Made by a program: the position numbers and the translations under genes. A stretch of 64,000 nucleotides of DNA, taken from positions 163,610,886 through 163,674,885 of the forward strand of contig CM037879.1 of NCBI GenBank assembly GCA_021292165.1. Direction: 5' to 3'. Below are positions 42,734 through 54,721 of the stretch, piece by piece. This DNA is from Shinisaurus crocodilurus. Lineage: Eukaryota; Chordata; Lepidosauria; Squamata; Shinisauridae. Position 1 is the stretch's first letter. Each line of letters starts with the position of its first letter. The notes beneath the pieces were generated by a model. It made no database searches. It was not told the DNA's origin and was given only the letters and a program-made list of their open reading frames with translations.

Positions 42734-44569
42734 CTACAAGTCTTCTAAAGACTGTGGTGTAAGTTTGTCAAGTCTTCCTTGAACCCAACAAGGATCTTTA
42801 ATTCGTGCTATGGCTTGTCAAGATTCAGTGTTATAGTTTGTTTTGAGGACCAGGGCTCATGCCCTGGGACATACAAAGTAATGTGGAAGTAAGGACCTCC
42901 AAAGCGTGTACATTGCCACCAAGGCTCACCTCTACTAACCTGTGCCTGGAGGAGAGGCTTTTTGGTTACACAACACAGCTTTGAGCTTTGGCACCTGTCA
43001 CTTTTTAAATTAAGCAATGGGTTCTTTGTTTGCCCAGCTGGTTCAGGGAATTGTTTTCATTCGGGTTTGCAAGCCGAAGCACACTTAATCAAAAGTAAGT
43101 TCCACTGAAATCAATGGGCCTTATTTCCAAGTAAACATGTAAGAGTTACAACTAGTGTTGCCACTGGAATTTCCCTTAAGGTGAATTTTGGAAGTCTTTC
43201 CTTGGGCAGAACCCCTGATCAAATTCAAGGGAAGCCAAAATAATTTCTCAGGAGAGTTCCACACTTCTTTAGTTAAAAACGCTTCTGATTTCTATACCAG
43301 GTTTTAAGTTCGTAGCCACTGACTCTTGTGCCCTAATCATATTGAACTTAATTAGCTTATCTTCCTCTTCTGTACTCCCTCCTCTAATATGTTTGTAGAG
43401 TGCTGCCATACTATATCTCCTCCCTGTTTTCCTTTCAGATGCTAAGTTGACCACATTCTCTGCTCATGATTGGTCTAGCTGTCATTTTAGCTTCATTCCT
43501 TTGTATCTGTTATAGCTGGAATTCCCTCTTCCTGAACGTTAGTGCCGCAATCTGGACACAGCATTGCATCCGTGGCCTTGCCTGTGCTTTGAACAAAAGT
43601 ACTATTATATCATTGTGCTTATTAGAAAGGCCTCCTCAATTCGTCAAGGCTAAAATGTGCACTCTTTGTTAACGTGTCACATTGTTGGCTCAGCTGTCTT
43701 ACGAATCAATATCTCAAGTTCTCTTTCCACCTCATTCATCCTAGCTGATGAGTTTCTAGTCAATAATACAAATGCTTATTGTGAGTCCCACAAATATTTC
43801 TAGCTCTCTAACCCTGTCAGTTAAATTAAAACATTGTATAGGTATAATGTATAACTCCCCAGGTCCCCAGTAATGGTTTTCTAGACAAAGGAGAGCTTTA
43901 TTTTTGTTTGATGGTGTATTCCTTCTAGTATGTATATTGTCTGAAAAAGGTTTTAAATAAGCTAATCACATTGTATGAATGTTCAGTGATTCCTTCTGTA
44001 TTTGACTGTAGCCTCAGGGCTGGATGCAGAGTTCCTGTGAGTGGACTTCTGCCTGCAGGATGCTCCCTCTGCTGGAAGGGGAGGGGAGTGATCTTCACCA
44101 ATTTCTCCTTTCCCCTTCAGTACTCTTTGCAGCTCTGAAAAGCTGCTCTGGGGGGGTTGGTGGACCTTCCAGAACAGGGAGGTAGTGTGGTGGAACTGCA
44201 GGAGGAAGAGGGCGCTGGTGAGAAATCACCTCTTTCCCTTCTATGCCCCATCAAGAGGCTCCACTGGGTTTCAGTTCCTTCTGCGAATGGAAGGAGGCCT
44301 TCCATTTACGAAAGGGATGGTGCCTGGATCCAACACACAATAGTCAGTAAATATTGTTTCTTTGAATGTGAAATGCGACGTTTCTGTAAGCGAAGCAGCA
44401 TTGTATGACTTGAGGCAAAAAAAAAAAAAATGTTTTCTTTTTAAAGCCTCTTTAAGTTAATCTCCTGGCTATCTGGAACATGTTTTCATCCTGATTTACC
44501 TTTTGGTTTTCTTTAAATTATTTCATGCGCAAAAGTTTTTACGTGAATGTGGAATAAAATCTTTTACAG
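42734..44569. other. SIL1 intron, unclassified
   Basis: No exon or assigned repeat. Several open stretches (60-88 codons) lack domains. Confidence 0.4.
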
Positions 44570-44691
44570 GTGGACAATGCAAAAGATTTGATTTCCCTTG
44601 GTGGACTACAACTTTTGATTAATGGACTAAACAGCACTGAACCACAGATGAAGGAATACACCTCATTTGTACTGGGAGCTGCCCTGTCTAG
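44570..44691 (+). CDS. SIL1: SIL1 coding exon (residues 225-265)
   Basis: After the acceptor CTTTTACAG come 40 codons and two bases of a split serine, then the donor GTAAGC (44692). Motifs: [20 protein letters not shown], then [18 protein letters not shown], nearly identical to human ([20 protein letters not shown], then STEPLVKEYAAFVLGAA). Asn245-Ser-Thr is the second conserved N-glycosylation sequon. GGLQ and LGAA are typical Armadillo repeat turns. The next exon is almost 17 kb away. Confidence 0.97.
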
Positions 44692-45831
44692 GTAAGCATC
44701 TTTCTCTCTCTGTGTATGGGTGCACACACATGCGTGGTTTCTGTGAATTTAGCAGAAAGGAAAAATTAACCTTAAGAAACACATAGTAGCAGACTACCTG
44801 ATTAGACAAGTTGGGCACAGATTTTGGCAGCTTGCTCTGTGGTCAACTACTTGATGCTCCCATTGTCAGAATTGGTCAACTCAGAAGTGATTAAAGATGT
44901 CCTGCAGTTGCTAGACAACTGTACAAGGCTGTTTATCTTCCTTGGAACTGGCAAAACGGCTGTCCAGCTGCTGAAATGTGACCACAGTAGCAAAGAAATG
45001 ACCCCATCCAAATGTTCAGGTACATGTTTTCAGAGTGCCAGCTTTTACAACAAAGAAGCAAGATGTGTGAGCAGACACTATGGTAATTAGATGATAATTA
45101 GATTTAAAAACATGCCTTGCTGAAAGGTTTCCAGGCCCTTCAGAAGCAAAGCATTGCATGAGAATATATGCTATCTTTGGGAATATTAAAAATAAATAAA
45201 AATAAAGCATGTGTTTATCTCCATTTAATACCCCCAAAAGGCACAGGAGAGGTAAGGCAAAGCTTAATAACCCTTGTGTAAGCAAAGATAATCATTGTTT
45301 AAGCAAATAATTTAAGCACATTATTTTGCCATTTAAAAAGAGAGTGGATGGGCCAAGGAAAAGCACCTTGCAAAATCCCCTTAGGTTTTCAGTTGTGGGG
45401 TCTATGTGCATGCCTGTCGTTATCAGTCATGCTCCCAGATAGAAGCACAGGAATTTTGCATTGCTTGGATAAAATTTTCAAAGCTGCCAAATCTAGTAGT
45501 GTAGTCACAGCAGGCACCTTTCAGGTCAGTTCTTCTCAAAGCAAAGTCTTGAACCACTGATTCGAACTTCAGCTTTAGGATTCCTCATGCCACAAAGATC
45601 TTAAAGTGTCACGTGACTATCATTTATTGCAGGATGAGGTGGATTGTGGAGCATGTCCACTAATACCATTAATTGGTGGAAATTGCTTGTCACTGCTCCA
45701 CACTGTAGTGACATGTATGGCGTGATTAAATGTGACTTTGTGTGCCACTGGCCTCCTATTTTTTCCCTTTGGGTGTATCAGCCAGGCATCAGTAACCTCC
45801 CACTTATCGATGTCATTTGTTGTCAGTACTT
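44692..45831. other. SIL1 large intron, unclassified start
   Basis: First part of the 16,985-bp intron. No exon; the 88-89-codon open stretches are not supported. Confidence 0.4.
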
Positions 45832-45893
45832 GTGAGACTTTCCGTGGCATCTTCCTTTTGGAGTGAGACTTTCCGTGGCATCTTCCTTTTGGG
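45832..45893. repeat. 31-bp tandem duplication
   Basis: GTGAGACTTTCCGTGGCATC plus CTTCCTTTTGG occurs twice back to back (45832-45862 and 45863-45893) with one terminal difference, so it is recent. Confidence 0.95.
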
Positions 45894-46599
45894 GTCTAGC
45901 CTATATTCTATTTCAAATCATGAACATAGTCAAGTTAAGACAACTCCGTTAAAATACTTCCTATCCATTATATTGACATATTTATTTATTTTTTTAAAAG
46001 CATTTTATTTCAGAATACATTCCTGTGTTTGACTTAGGGCACCATTAGTGCTTTGTGGTATAAGGAAAGTTCTCTATACTACTGATTTGCTTTGTGCAGC
46101 CAAACAACCATCACATCTGGCAGAGTTTTAAGTGCTTTAAAAAAATCGGTATGGAAATTGAGTACTGGGCAGTGCAAGGAAACATGCACCTTATTGATTT
46201 AATGAACTGCACAGAAAATGGCCAAAATGCACATCACCATTAAGGTACAAGCCAAAGAAACAAAATAGCAGACTTGGAGATCCAGCCAACAAGTATGCCA
46301 GTGCTTGGAAAAAGATTGGATACACACTGAAGAACAGAATTAACGATTTATGAACAAATATCAATTAACTCTGTTCTTCAAATAACTGTTCTTTTTCTCT
46401 CAAGCTTATTCAGCTTTCAAATGCTTTATAGCTGGTATTTTGTTAACAAGTAACAAATCTAAAATTTTTGTTAACAAGTGACAAAATCTAAAATTGACAA
46501 TATCCTGAGGCAAATATATCGAAAAGCTCATACACTTCAACATGTGTCTGTAAAAAGGACATATCTTAATTTTAAGATTTACATACACTGCTGCAGTTT
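45894..46599. other. SIL1 large intron, unclassified
   Basis: AT-rich; nothing recognised. Confidence 0.4.
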
Positions 46600-47336
46600 G
46601 TATGTAACAGCAGCTCATGGGTTAAACAAACCATGGGCTGTCGGGGATGAGCAGGAGAGAGAGGGCGAGCTGCCTGCAGTGCGCCAGCCACTTCTACGTT
46701 TACTCAATAACTTACTTTCAGCTCGTCCATAGGTTGTTCAGCATGACGTGCTCAACATTAAACCCAGCGATTAACCCAACAATAAACCATGGGTTAACTG
46801 TTGGGTTGTTTAGCCCCTAAACAACCCATTGGTCCAGGCTTATTTATTTATTTAATACATTTTTATACCGCCCAATAGCCGAAGGTCTCTGGGCAGTTTA
46901 CAACAGTTAAAACCATAAAATACAAATAAAAATATATAATTTAAAAACAAAGATTAAAAACAAACAGCAGAGCTAGCAGCAGCAGTTACAATAACAGAGT
47001 TAAAAACTACAAGATTAAAATGATTAGGATGATTAAGATGATTAAAATGCCTGGGAGAATAGAAAGGTCTTCACCTGACACCGGAAAGAGTACAATGTAG
47101 GCACCAGGCAAGCCTCTTTGGGGAGCTCATTCCACAACTGGGGTGCCACAGCAGAAAAGGCCCTCCTCCTGGTAGCCACCTGCCTCACTTCCACCAACAG
47201 ATGAGTCGATTGTAGGTTGTTGAGTAAAAGCGGAAGTGGTGGGCACACGGGAGGCAACATGCTTGCTCTCTCCCACTCGTACACAATAACCCATGGGTTG
47301 TTTAAACCACTGGTGGTTGCTACGTGTGAACCAGGT
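46600..47336. mobile_element. Long foldback element split by an L2 insertion
   Basis: Left arm (about 46600-46730) and right arm (about 47200-47336) are imperfect complements over ~130 bp: CAAACCATGGG with CCCATGGGTTGTTTAAACC, GAGAGAGAGGGCGAG with CTCTCTCCCACTCG, and ACTTCTACGTTTACTCAATA with TTGAGTAAAAGCGGAAGTGG. A smaller inverted pair (TTGGGTTGTTTAGCCCC and CTAAACAACCC) lies near 46800. Between the arms an L2 3' end is inserted. Confidence 0.7.
46841..47196 (-). mobile_element. L2-clade LINE 3' end nested in the foldback element
   Basis: On the minus strand: AFSAVAPQLWNELPKEACLV and PTLYSFRCQVKTFLFSQAF, the end of an L2-type ORF, then a 3' UTR with CAGAGACCTTCGGCTATTGG and CGGTATAAAAATG and an (AATA)n tail. 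No stop interrupts the last ~50 codons, so it is fairly young. Confidence 0.88.
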
Positions 47337-48654
47337 CACTATTAGTAGTGAAGCAGCTTTTTTTTGCAAGTAATTAGCAAACTAAGTAGACATATAACTT
47401 CTTGTCAAATTCCTCTATGTTATAAGAAACAGAAAAGATTAATATTTCCACTTGCATTGTATTAAGATAACCCTCAATAATATTCTTCTATTGATATGCT
47501 GCGACAAGACATGCCACCTCAGTTAATGGTTTCTGCTATCTTGCTTTCTAAGAAGCATGCTACTGAATCCTCAAGAAGGTATACATAAAAGGTCAGGAAT
47601 GACACTTGCCCAGTTTTCTTGAAGCATTGTAAACATTAATTTCAGCTCTTCAAGGTTGTGGATGGTACATACATCTTTTCATGTGTATGGCCACACTTCC
47701 AGGAGAAACAATAACAACATGCAAGGCCTGGCCATTCATATTGTCAGCCCCAGAACACTTATATTGTCCCTACAAGTACCACTCCCTCAAGCTCTCAGTT
47801 TTATTCACACTGTAGATTCCAGGAAATACGACAACTTAAAACAAGATATAAATAATTGTACAGAATAAAACACATAGCAAATGTAAAGAACATTGCATAG
47901 GAATGAATCTACAAAACTATTCTCTACTCCATCCATGTGAATTCATGGTTCTTAATGTGGGATTCCAGTATAGTTTTTTTTTCTAGCATAAGTATTTATG
48001 TATATGTCCACCAGGACCTGCATCTAGGGTAGGCATGGTCAGGCGCCTGCCAAGGGCCCACATCCTAGCAGGGTCCCACTGACAAGATCCCCTGAAGTTG
48101 CTCCTCTTCTTCACCATGGCAACCTGCTTGTTCCCCTGCCTCTTGCTCTGGCCCAGACAGTGGCGATGGTGAGAAGGAGGAACAGCAGAAGCCACTGCCA
48201 GCTTGCTCACGGGATGTCTGCCTGTCAAGCAAGCAAGTGGTAGCAATGATGAGAAAGAGGATGAGGAGCAATAGCAACTGGTGGCCATGGCGGTGACTTA
48301 GAAGGTAAACTTACTGCAGGAGGGGGCCCACGGAGAGTGTCTTGCCCAAGAGCCCTCCAAAACCTGGAGCTGGCACTGATGTCACTTTCTCTCTTCCCTC
48401 TTCATTACATAATTGTATTGCAGCAAGCATCGCAGTGATGTTGTACATAAACGCCCATAAAAGGTCTACTCAGATGTCAAATACAATATTATTTTCAGCA
48501 GAACCAGTGAAGGTTTTTTAATAATTGTATAAATTTGTATTTCTTTAATGGCTGAATCCAGATTTTTAGCAGCTTTGTATATTAATAAAATTGTAAATGT
48601 GCTTAATATGCTGTTGTCATGAAAAAATGATCAGACTAGTGGTGTTCCTAAACA
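47337..48654. other. SIL1 large intron, unclassified
   Basis: No exon. A GC-richer patch (48010-48370) resembles an interspersed repeat but was not assigned. Confidence 0.4.
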
Positions 48655-48862
48655 AGCTGTAAAACCAGTTGTTATGCCACACTTGAAGGAGTTTCGGGGT
48701 ATCTCATATGGCTTTGCTTATAAAGCTACAGTACATTTGGAATACTGTGTACAGTTCTGGTCACTGCACCTAAAAAAAAATATTGTAGAGTTGGAAGAAG
48801 TGCAGAAAAGGGCAACTAAAATGATCAAGGGGCTGGAGCAACTCCCTTAAGAGGAAAGGTTG
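48655..48862 (+). mobile_element. CR1 LINE fragment
   Basis: Translates to [14 protein letters not shown] and [18 protein letters not shown] with small breaks, the familiar end of CR1 reverse transcriptase. CR1 is the likely partner LINE of the 5S-headed SINE. Confidence 0.8.
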
Positions 48863-49469
48863 CAATACAGTGGAGGCTGGTGGCCAGTCTGGCTGGTGGG
48901 GCAGAGGGCAGGTCAGCAGAGGCAGAGCCAGGGGGTCACAAGAGGCAGAGCAGTCTTTGAATCCCCAAAAGTCAGCAACTCATACCACAGAAAGAGAAAA
49001 CTGAGGCACAAAACATGCAAAGGGGGATGGGGAAATCACACAGCCACATGAAAGTACTCCTTTGGACTCACGTTCTCCTGTTCCAGCAACAGCTCCCATT
49101 CCACAGAGAATCAAGTGACTCTAATATGATGAGTGGGAAGGGAGAATCCACACAGCCATAATAACGATGATGATAATTAAAATAAGACATATTCACAGAG
49201 CCACACAGAAAAGCAACCTTTGGAACAAAGGAACAAGTTCTGAAAACATCCAAAAATCCATGCCTTTGTATACCCGTCACAAAGCATCCACCAAAGCAGG
49301 CCTCCTCAGAAACAGCACACTACAAAATTCCAGATTATGCATATCTCGTAAGGAGGACTGGATTGGTCAGGGGAAGCCAATCCACCTTCTTTAGTTGAAA
49401 ATTGCATCGTTTTCAAAGAAATTTGTGGAGGTGAGGAACCCCAGAAAAAATTGCGAAACAAAGGACTAT
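48863..49469. other. SIL1 large intron, unclassified
   Basis: Nothing assigned. Confidence 0.4.
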
Positions 49470-49860
49470 TTTTTTAAAAAAAAAGTTGCCAAGGATAAAG
49501 AGGAATCCCACATAAAACATATACAATCCTAGGTATAATATTCATCTTACGTGTATTAACCTTACCCCACAAACTCAAAAGATGCCCATCTGCCTATATC
49601 CCGTGAGATCTCATTAATCAACTTACTCAAATTAAGTTTGATCATTTGGGATATGTCTCTAGGGATAAGTATTCCCAAGTAAGTAATAAAATCTGGGCAC
49701 TATCAAAATTGCCACAGAGTTAATACACTGAGATATGTTATCTCCAATCTGCATCAGTTCAGACTTTGACCAATTAATTAAGTAGCCAGACAAATCACCA
49801 AACGTATTAATCACCTGCATCAAAGCTGGAACCGATGATTGGAGTTTCAATATAAACAAT
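49470..49860 (-). mobile_element. L1-like LINE fragment, antisense
   Basis: Minus strand reads VINTFGDLSGYLINWSKSEL, the segment after the catalytic region of L1 reverse transcriptase. Flanking codons are degraded. Confidence 0.75.
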
Positions 49861-50195
49861 ATCTCTGCATGCAGAAGGTCCCAGGTTCAATCCCCGGCAT
49901 CTCCATGTAGGGGTGGAAATATTCCTACTTGGAATCCTGGAGAGCCGCTGCCAGTCAGTGTTGACAGAACTGAGCTAGACGGTCCCATGGTCTGACTCAG
50001 TATAAGGCAGCTTCCTATGTAGATAGTATGCCTATATACACCAGTTGCTGGGGAACACAAGTGGGCTGGTGCTATTGCACCCATGGGATGCTTGAGGGTT
50101 TCCCATGGGCAGCTGGTTGGCCACTGTATGAACAGAATGCTGGCCAAGATGGACCCTTGGTCTGATCCAGCATGGCTCTTCTTATGTTCATGTCA
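49861..50195 (+). mobile_element. tRNA-derived SINE(s)
   Basis: AGGTCCCAGGTTCAATCCCC is a polymerase III B-box-like sequence. It is followed by a body ending CAGTATAAGGCAGCTTCCTA. A second related tail (GATGGACCCTTGGTCTGATC, then GGCTCTTCTTATGTTC) ends near 50190. Probably two copies side by side. Confidence 0.65.
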
Positions 50196-50810
50196 TGTTA
50201 ACCATGGTGAAAAGGCACTCCTGAAGTGATTGACTGAATGACAGCGGGGGTGAAAATGATAGAAGGACAAAGATAATACTTGGTCAAGTTTTTAAAAAAA
50301 AAACAATCTTGCCCTGTGCTCAGGGCCCGCCCTACCATTAGGCAGAGTGAGGCAGTCACCTCAGATGGCAGATGCAGGGTGGTGTGGATGGGCAGCAGTG
50401 GCAGTCCCTGGCTGCTCTCCTCGGAGGACAGAGCCATGTGTTCCAGGCAGCCCGCCCTGCACCCCCTCAGCTAGCCTGCTGCCTTCAGGTGCAGTGGAGG
50501 ATGCTGTCCAATCACCAGTATCCATGTAAGATTCACTTGCCAGTCCAGTTGGCTTTTGCAGGTGGAATAGAGGGGGTGCCATCTTATCCTTTGCCTCCGG
50601 CAGCAAACTGACTTGGGCTGGACCTATCTGTGCTTTAAACATGGCACTTCTGGTGTGGCTACCTTGCAAGCAAATGAGTTGATGACATTGTGAATGGACC
50701 TCCTTTGGCCCATCTGGCCCAGTATTGTGTTATGTCTGACAGGCAATGCCTCTTCAAGGCTTCAGGCAGAAGGGTCTTTCCCAGCCCTGTTTCCTGAGAT
50801 GTTTTTAACT
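50196..50810. repeat. Unclassified interspersed repeat
   Basis: CAGGGCCCGCCCTACCATTAGGCAGAGTGAGG (50320-50351) has a reverse-orientation counterpart near 55915-55945. The pair is probably from one DNA transposon family, here with degraded ends. Confidence 0.35.
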
Positions 50811-51350
50811 CAACCTGTTGCCCTCTGGATGGTTTGGCCTACAAGTCCCATGATTCATAGATCATAGAGTTGGAAGGGGCCTGCAAGGCCATCGAGTCCA
50901 ACTCCCTGCTCAATGCAGGAAACTAGAGGAGGGGTCTCCCATCCAAGGAATAACCAGGCCTGACCCGGCTTAGTTTTCCACACTCATAGATTTCATAGAT
51001 CATAGAGTTGGAAGGGGCCTACAAGGCCATCGAGTCCAACCCCCTGCTCAATGCAGGAAACTAGAGGAGGGGTCTCCCATCCAAGTAATAACCAGGCCTG
51101 ACCCGGCTTAGCTTTCCACACTCATAGATTTCATAGATCGTAGAGTTGGAAGGGGCCTACAAGGCCATCGAGTCCAACCCCCTGCTCAATGCAGGAAACT
51201 AGAGGAGGGGGTCTCCCATCCAAGTAATAACCAGGCCTGACCCTGCTTAGCTTTCCACGCTCAGACAAGCTGAGCCAGCGTGAGCCACAGGCCATGTTGC
51301 CTGGGACTGATGGAAGTTGTAGTCCAAAACAGCTCAGGGGCACCAGATTG
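50811..51350. mobile_element. Palindromic hAT-like MITE interrupted by the 5S-SINE array
   Basis: Left half 50811-50852 (TGCCCTCTGGATGGTTTGG, CTACAAGTCCCATGA) and right half about 51294-51350 (GGAAGTTGTAGTCCAAAAC, GGGGCACCAGATTGGG) are the two arms of the TAGTCCAAAA family. They are pushed apart by the 438-bp SINE array. Confidence 0.8.
50856..51293 (-). mobile_element. Three 5S-derived SINE units in tandem, 138-bp period
   Basis: In minus orientation, one full-length SINE (5S-like head 51293 to about 51210) is followed by its tail and then by two further units. Both of those lack the first ~40 bp of the head, starting at the same place (in the GAGTGTGGAAA segment). The 3' ends recur at 50856, 50994 and 51132, exactly 138 bp apart, and the units differ at only a few positions. 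This indicates local duplication of one SINE rather than three independent insertions. Confidence 0.9.
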
Positions 51351-51354
51351 GGAA

Positions 51355-51422
51355 AGGTCAGAAAAGATTGGACTTTGGATCTTCTGCATGCAAAGCATAT
51401 GCTCTACCACTCAGCTCTGCCC
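51355..51422 (-). mobile_element. tRNA-derived SINE head, antisense
   Basis: Minus strand reads AGCTGAGTGGTAGAGCATAT, then TTTGCATGCAGAAGATCC: an A-box-like, tRNA-like start of the SINE type seen at 49861. Confidence 0.6.
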
Positions 51423-52063
51423 ATATGCCTAACTAGATTGTCTGTTTAGTAAAGTATCATCTCATTGGTTGCCAGGCACAAGCTGAACTATTTCCATCTT
51501 AGAAATTATATACACAGTTTAATGTCCACAGACCACCATCGTTTTCTCTTAGCTTGAATCCCTGATTGGAGCTGATATTTATATTAGTGAGATATGAGGA
51601 ATTCTTTCTTCTTTCATCTTCCTACCTCTTGCATGTGTTTACAGGAAAATAAAAGAGCATTACTCTGTTTCACATATGTGGGAGTTAGAATTTTTGTTCA
51701 TGTTAAAGTAAAAAGGTACTAATTGGTTTCTTCATACAGCATCTAGTTAGTTAGCCCTTTAACAAGTATTTGTTTTTTTGTTAGTTATTCTTATTGTATT
51801 AAAAGTAACAGCATAAGAAACATTTCAGACTTTACCAATTTAAATTCATTGTATTTGCAGGACAAAAAAGTTTGGTGCTTGACTTACTCCTGGACCCTAC
51901 TATACACAAGAACACAGGGCTGGGTCGCCCATGAGCTGGGATAAATCCTCAGCCTCAGGTGGCAGATCAGGAGGTGTGGCAAATCTCAACACCCGCCCAT
52001 GCCGGAATGGCCTCCCACATGGACCGACACTGCTGCCTCTCTGGTGCCCAGCAGGGCTCCCCA
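51423..52063. other. SIL1 large intron, unclassified
   Basis: Nothing recognised except a GC-rich transition after 51900. Confidence 0.4.
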
Positions 52064-52440
52064 GAGCAGCTGCCTGCCCGATCTTTTGCTCAGAGGAAGA
52101 GATTCAGCAGGTGTCTCTCTGGAGCAGCTGCCTGCCCAATCTCTTGCTCTGAGGACTTCCCCAGAGTGAGAGATTTGGCGGGTGGGTTCTCTGGAGCAGT
52201 TGCCTGCCCGGTCTCTCGTTCTGAGGACTCCCGCAGAGTGAGAGATTGGGTTGGCTCTCTGCAGAGCTAGCCAGGCCCAAATGTCTCGCTCTGAGGAGGA
52301 GGTACTTCCTCAGAGTGAGGCGTGGCCAGGGTGACTCTAGAGACCACTTGCTCCTCAGAGCAAGGCATTCGGGCCTGGCCAGCTCTCCAGAGATCCTGCT
52401 CTTTTGCTCTGAGATATTCCTCAGCGTGAGAGGTCAGCGG
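52064..52440. repeat. Degenerate GC-rich minisatellite
   Basis: Units starting GAGCAGCTGCCTGCCC recur at 52064, 52122, 52194 and (diverged) 52264, that is at 58, 72 and 70 bp. Each holds a small hairpin (CTCTGAGG...CCAGAG). The region reads open in several frames only because of its composition. Confidence 0.8.
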
Positions 52441-53954
52441 GCGGGGGGGGATGCATGGCAGCGGCAGCAATGTGGGGAGCATGTGTGGCAGTGCGATCAC
52501 TCCTGTGTGTGTCTGCATAGAGAAACTCGCCTATGATGTCGGCGGTGGGGCTCCAGAGGGAAGGGTCTTGGCCCTGGGAGGTGAGCCAAACAGGAAGCCA
52601 ACCCCAGTGCCTGAACTATTCCTCATCACTGCTTTAAAGCATTAGATATCTTGCTCTTGGCTACCAGTGGTAGCCACCTGGAACTGCCGGTTGCCAATGA
52701 TTCAATTATCAGAGACCACAAACAGCCAATTGAAGGCAATGGTGGTGTTGTTTTTAAAGAACCGCGGGAGGCCTCTGCTTCTACCAATAGAAGTACAGCA
52801 TTCCTGGTTGGAACTGGCCAGGAGTATTCCCCTTCCTGCCCCCATTTGGGGCTGGAATGGACTCATGGTTTCATAGCTCTCTTCTTAGACTAGGCCCTAG
52901 CTTGAGGCCTTCGCCCAGCATATATTTTTGGGGGGGAAATGGAAACCGTCCTTCAGCTGCAATATAAAACTACTTACTGGCCCCAGTAATGGTATTCATC
53001 CGCTCCAGTGCTCTGCCCTATTATGACCTTCTGTGACTGATTGTCTGAAAAGTGGGTTTTCCCATAAAGGATTACTTCTAATATATATTCACTTTAGATA
53101 AATGCTTTTGTTCCCTTTAGGGATCGTTTACTCTTCTATGCATATTTACCAAGTTTCCATGGTACACTTTAATCTGGCACAGACCAGAAGGTGATAAGAT
53201 CAAACAAAAAATAGTAAGGGCTGCTGGCTTCCATGGCCATTATTCATAACTGCTGCCACATAAATAACAGCTGCTAGGAACAATCCTGCATTCACAACCT
53301 CCCCTTCATAAAGGCACTGAAGTGTAATAACCATGGCAACAGTTGCTGAAGGCAGGCTTTTATAACAGAAGAAAGCCATGCTTTGCAGGAAACAATAGGA
53401 ACTTCTTTACAAAGAAGTTGCATCGCACCTTGCCCAAGGGGCGGGGCAGGGGGAGAGAGAGGATCCATGCTGTGCTGAGCTGGTCACCCAGCCATGCTGC
53501 ACAGTGCCTTTTTAAGGGTTTGATCAAATGCAGTCATTGTTATCCCATTCATAAAATGCTTCCCAGACTGAAAACTATGAGCAATATCTTATTGGTGTGA
53601 GTGACACATTTATAAAACGTTGGTCTTTGAGTAGAAATAAATGCAGAGGCTGGCAAAGGCCAGCTGAATAAAATTGATTATAATACAAGTTCGAGTGGAG
53701 AAAAATTGGAGAAATGTTGTTCTTTCGTGTTAAATTATATTGTTAATAAAATATTTTTAATTATTAAAAATAAAAGGGCCAGAGGGTTCTGGGGAAAGAG
53801 ATATAATTATCCAAAAATATACATGTTGAAATGTGGAGGGAGGGCTGAGATGAAGGGCAGAATAAGTTTGACACCCTTGTTGCTGTGAATTGCAGTGGTG
53901 GATTTGCTGCAAGATGTGGGGAGAGATACATAAAAAGAGATACTAGTCAGGAAT
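52441..53954. other. SIL1 large intron, possible conserved non-coding stretch
   Basis: No exon or transposon recognised. About 53010-53340 is free of repeats and balanced in composition, which could mark a conserved element. There is no alignment to confirm it. Confidence 0.3.
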
Positions 53955-54175
53955 GATGCTAGTGAGACGATGCACAATCACCGGAGCCCACCATGACTTA
54001 AGTAATGGCAGCCATTTTGAATATTCAACCCCAGGTGGGAGGCTGCCATGGTTTGCTGTGCCAGCCAAACCTAGGCGGCATGGCTTGTTGGAGGGGGAAA
54101 CAACCCTCCAATAACCCATGGGTTATTAAGTAAACCACAGTGGGCTGCAGTGATCGTGTGAAGTAGCCCTATGAG
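53955..54175. mobile_element. Foldback MITE of the AACAACCC/GGGTTGTT family
   Basis: Contains GCCATTTTGAATATTCAACC, also present in the large element near 25900, plus ATAACCCATGGGTTATT and CATGGCTTGTTGG. Right end GATCGTGTGAAGTAGCCC. Confidence 0.6.
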
Positions 54176-54721
54176 GGCCAAGAGGGGGAAGGTTTGTCTG
54201 ATCCAAGGACCTGATTAGGATGAGTTGGGCCAACTGGTATCCATTGGTGGGCTGGATTTGGTGTATGAGGTACCATTTACAGTACTGTCCTGCTTGGAGC
54301 ATGACAAGTACTGTGTGTATGCGTCCAGCTATATAATGTAATATACAATAGAGGTGTGTTCTGTCAATAGTCAATCATTCAGAGTCCACCTTCCCTAGCA
54401 CTTGGACTGAACCAATGTCTAGAAGCAGTAATGGTTTGGTTGAGGACCAATTAATTGATACTCAATCACAACAAGTCGGAAGCACTGTTGGTGGTTGATT
54501 CATCTGTTCAAGATAGTGGTGTTCCAGCAGTTCTGGAAGGGATTGCAGTCTCCTGGAAGGAACAGGTGCAGTCTGGGGCTGCTCATAGATCCACCTCTGT
54601 CACTGGATGCACAAGGAACCTCAATGATACAGCACCTTCTATCAGCTGGAGGGTCTCCTTTGTCTCTCAGGATCTGTATTTCTGCAATATCGACTTTTGA
54701 ACCTCTGGTAGAGAAGGGCAT
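54176..54721. other. SIL1 large intron, unclassified
   Basis: No exon or assigned repeat. Confidence 0.35.
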
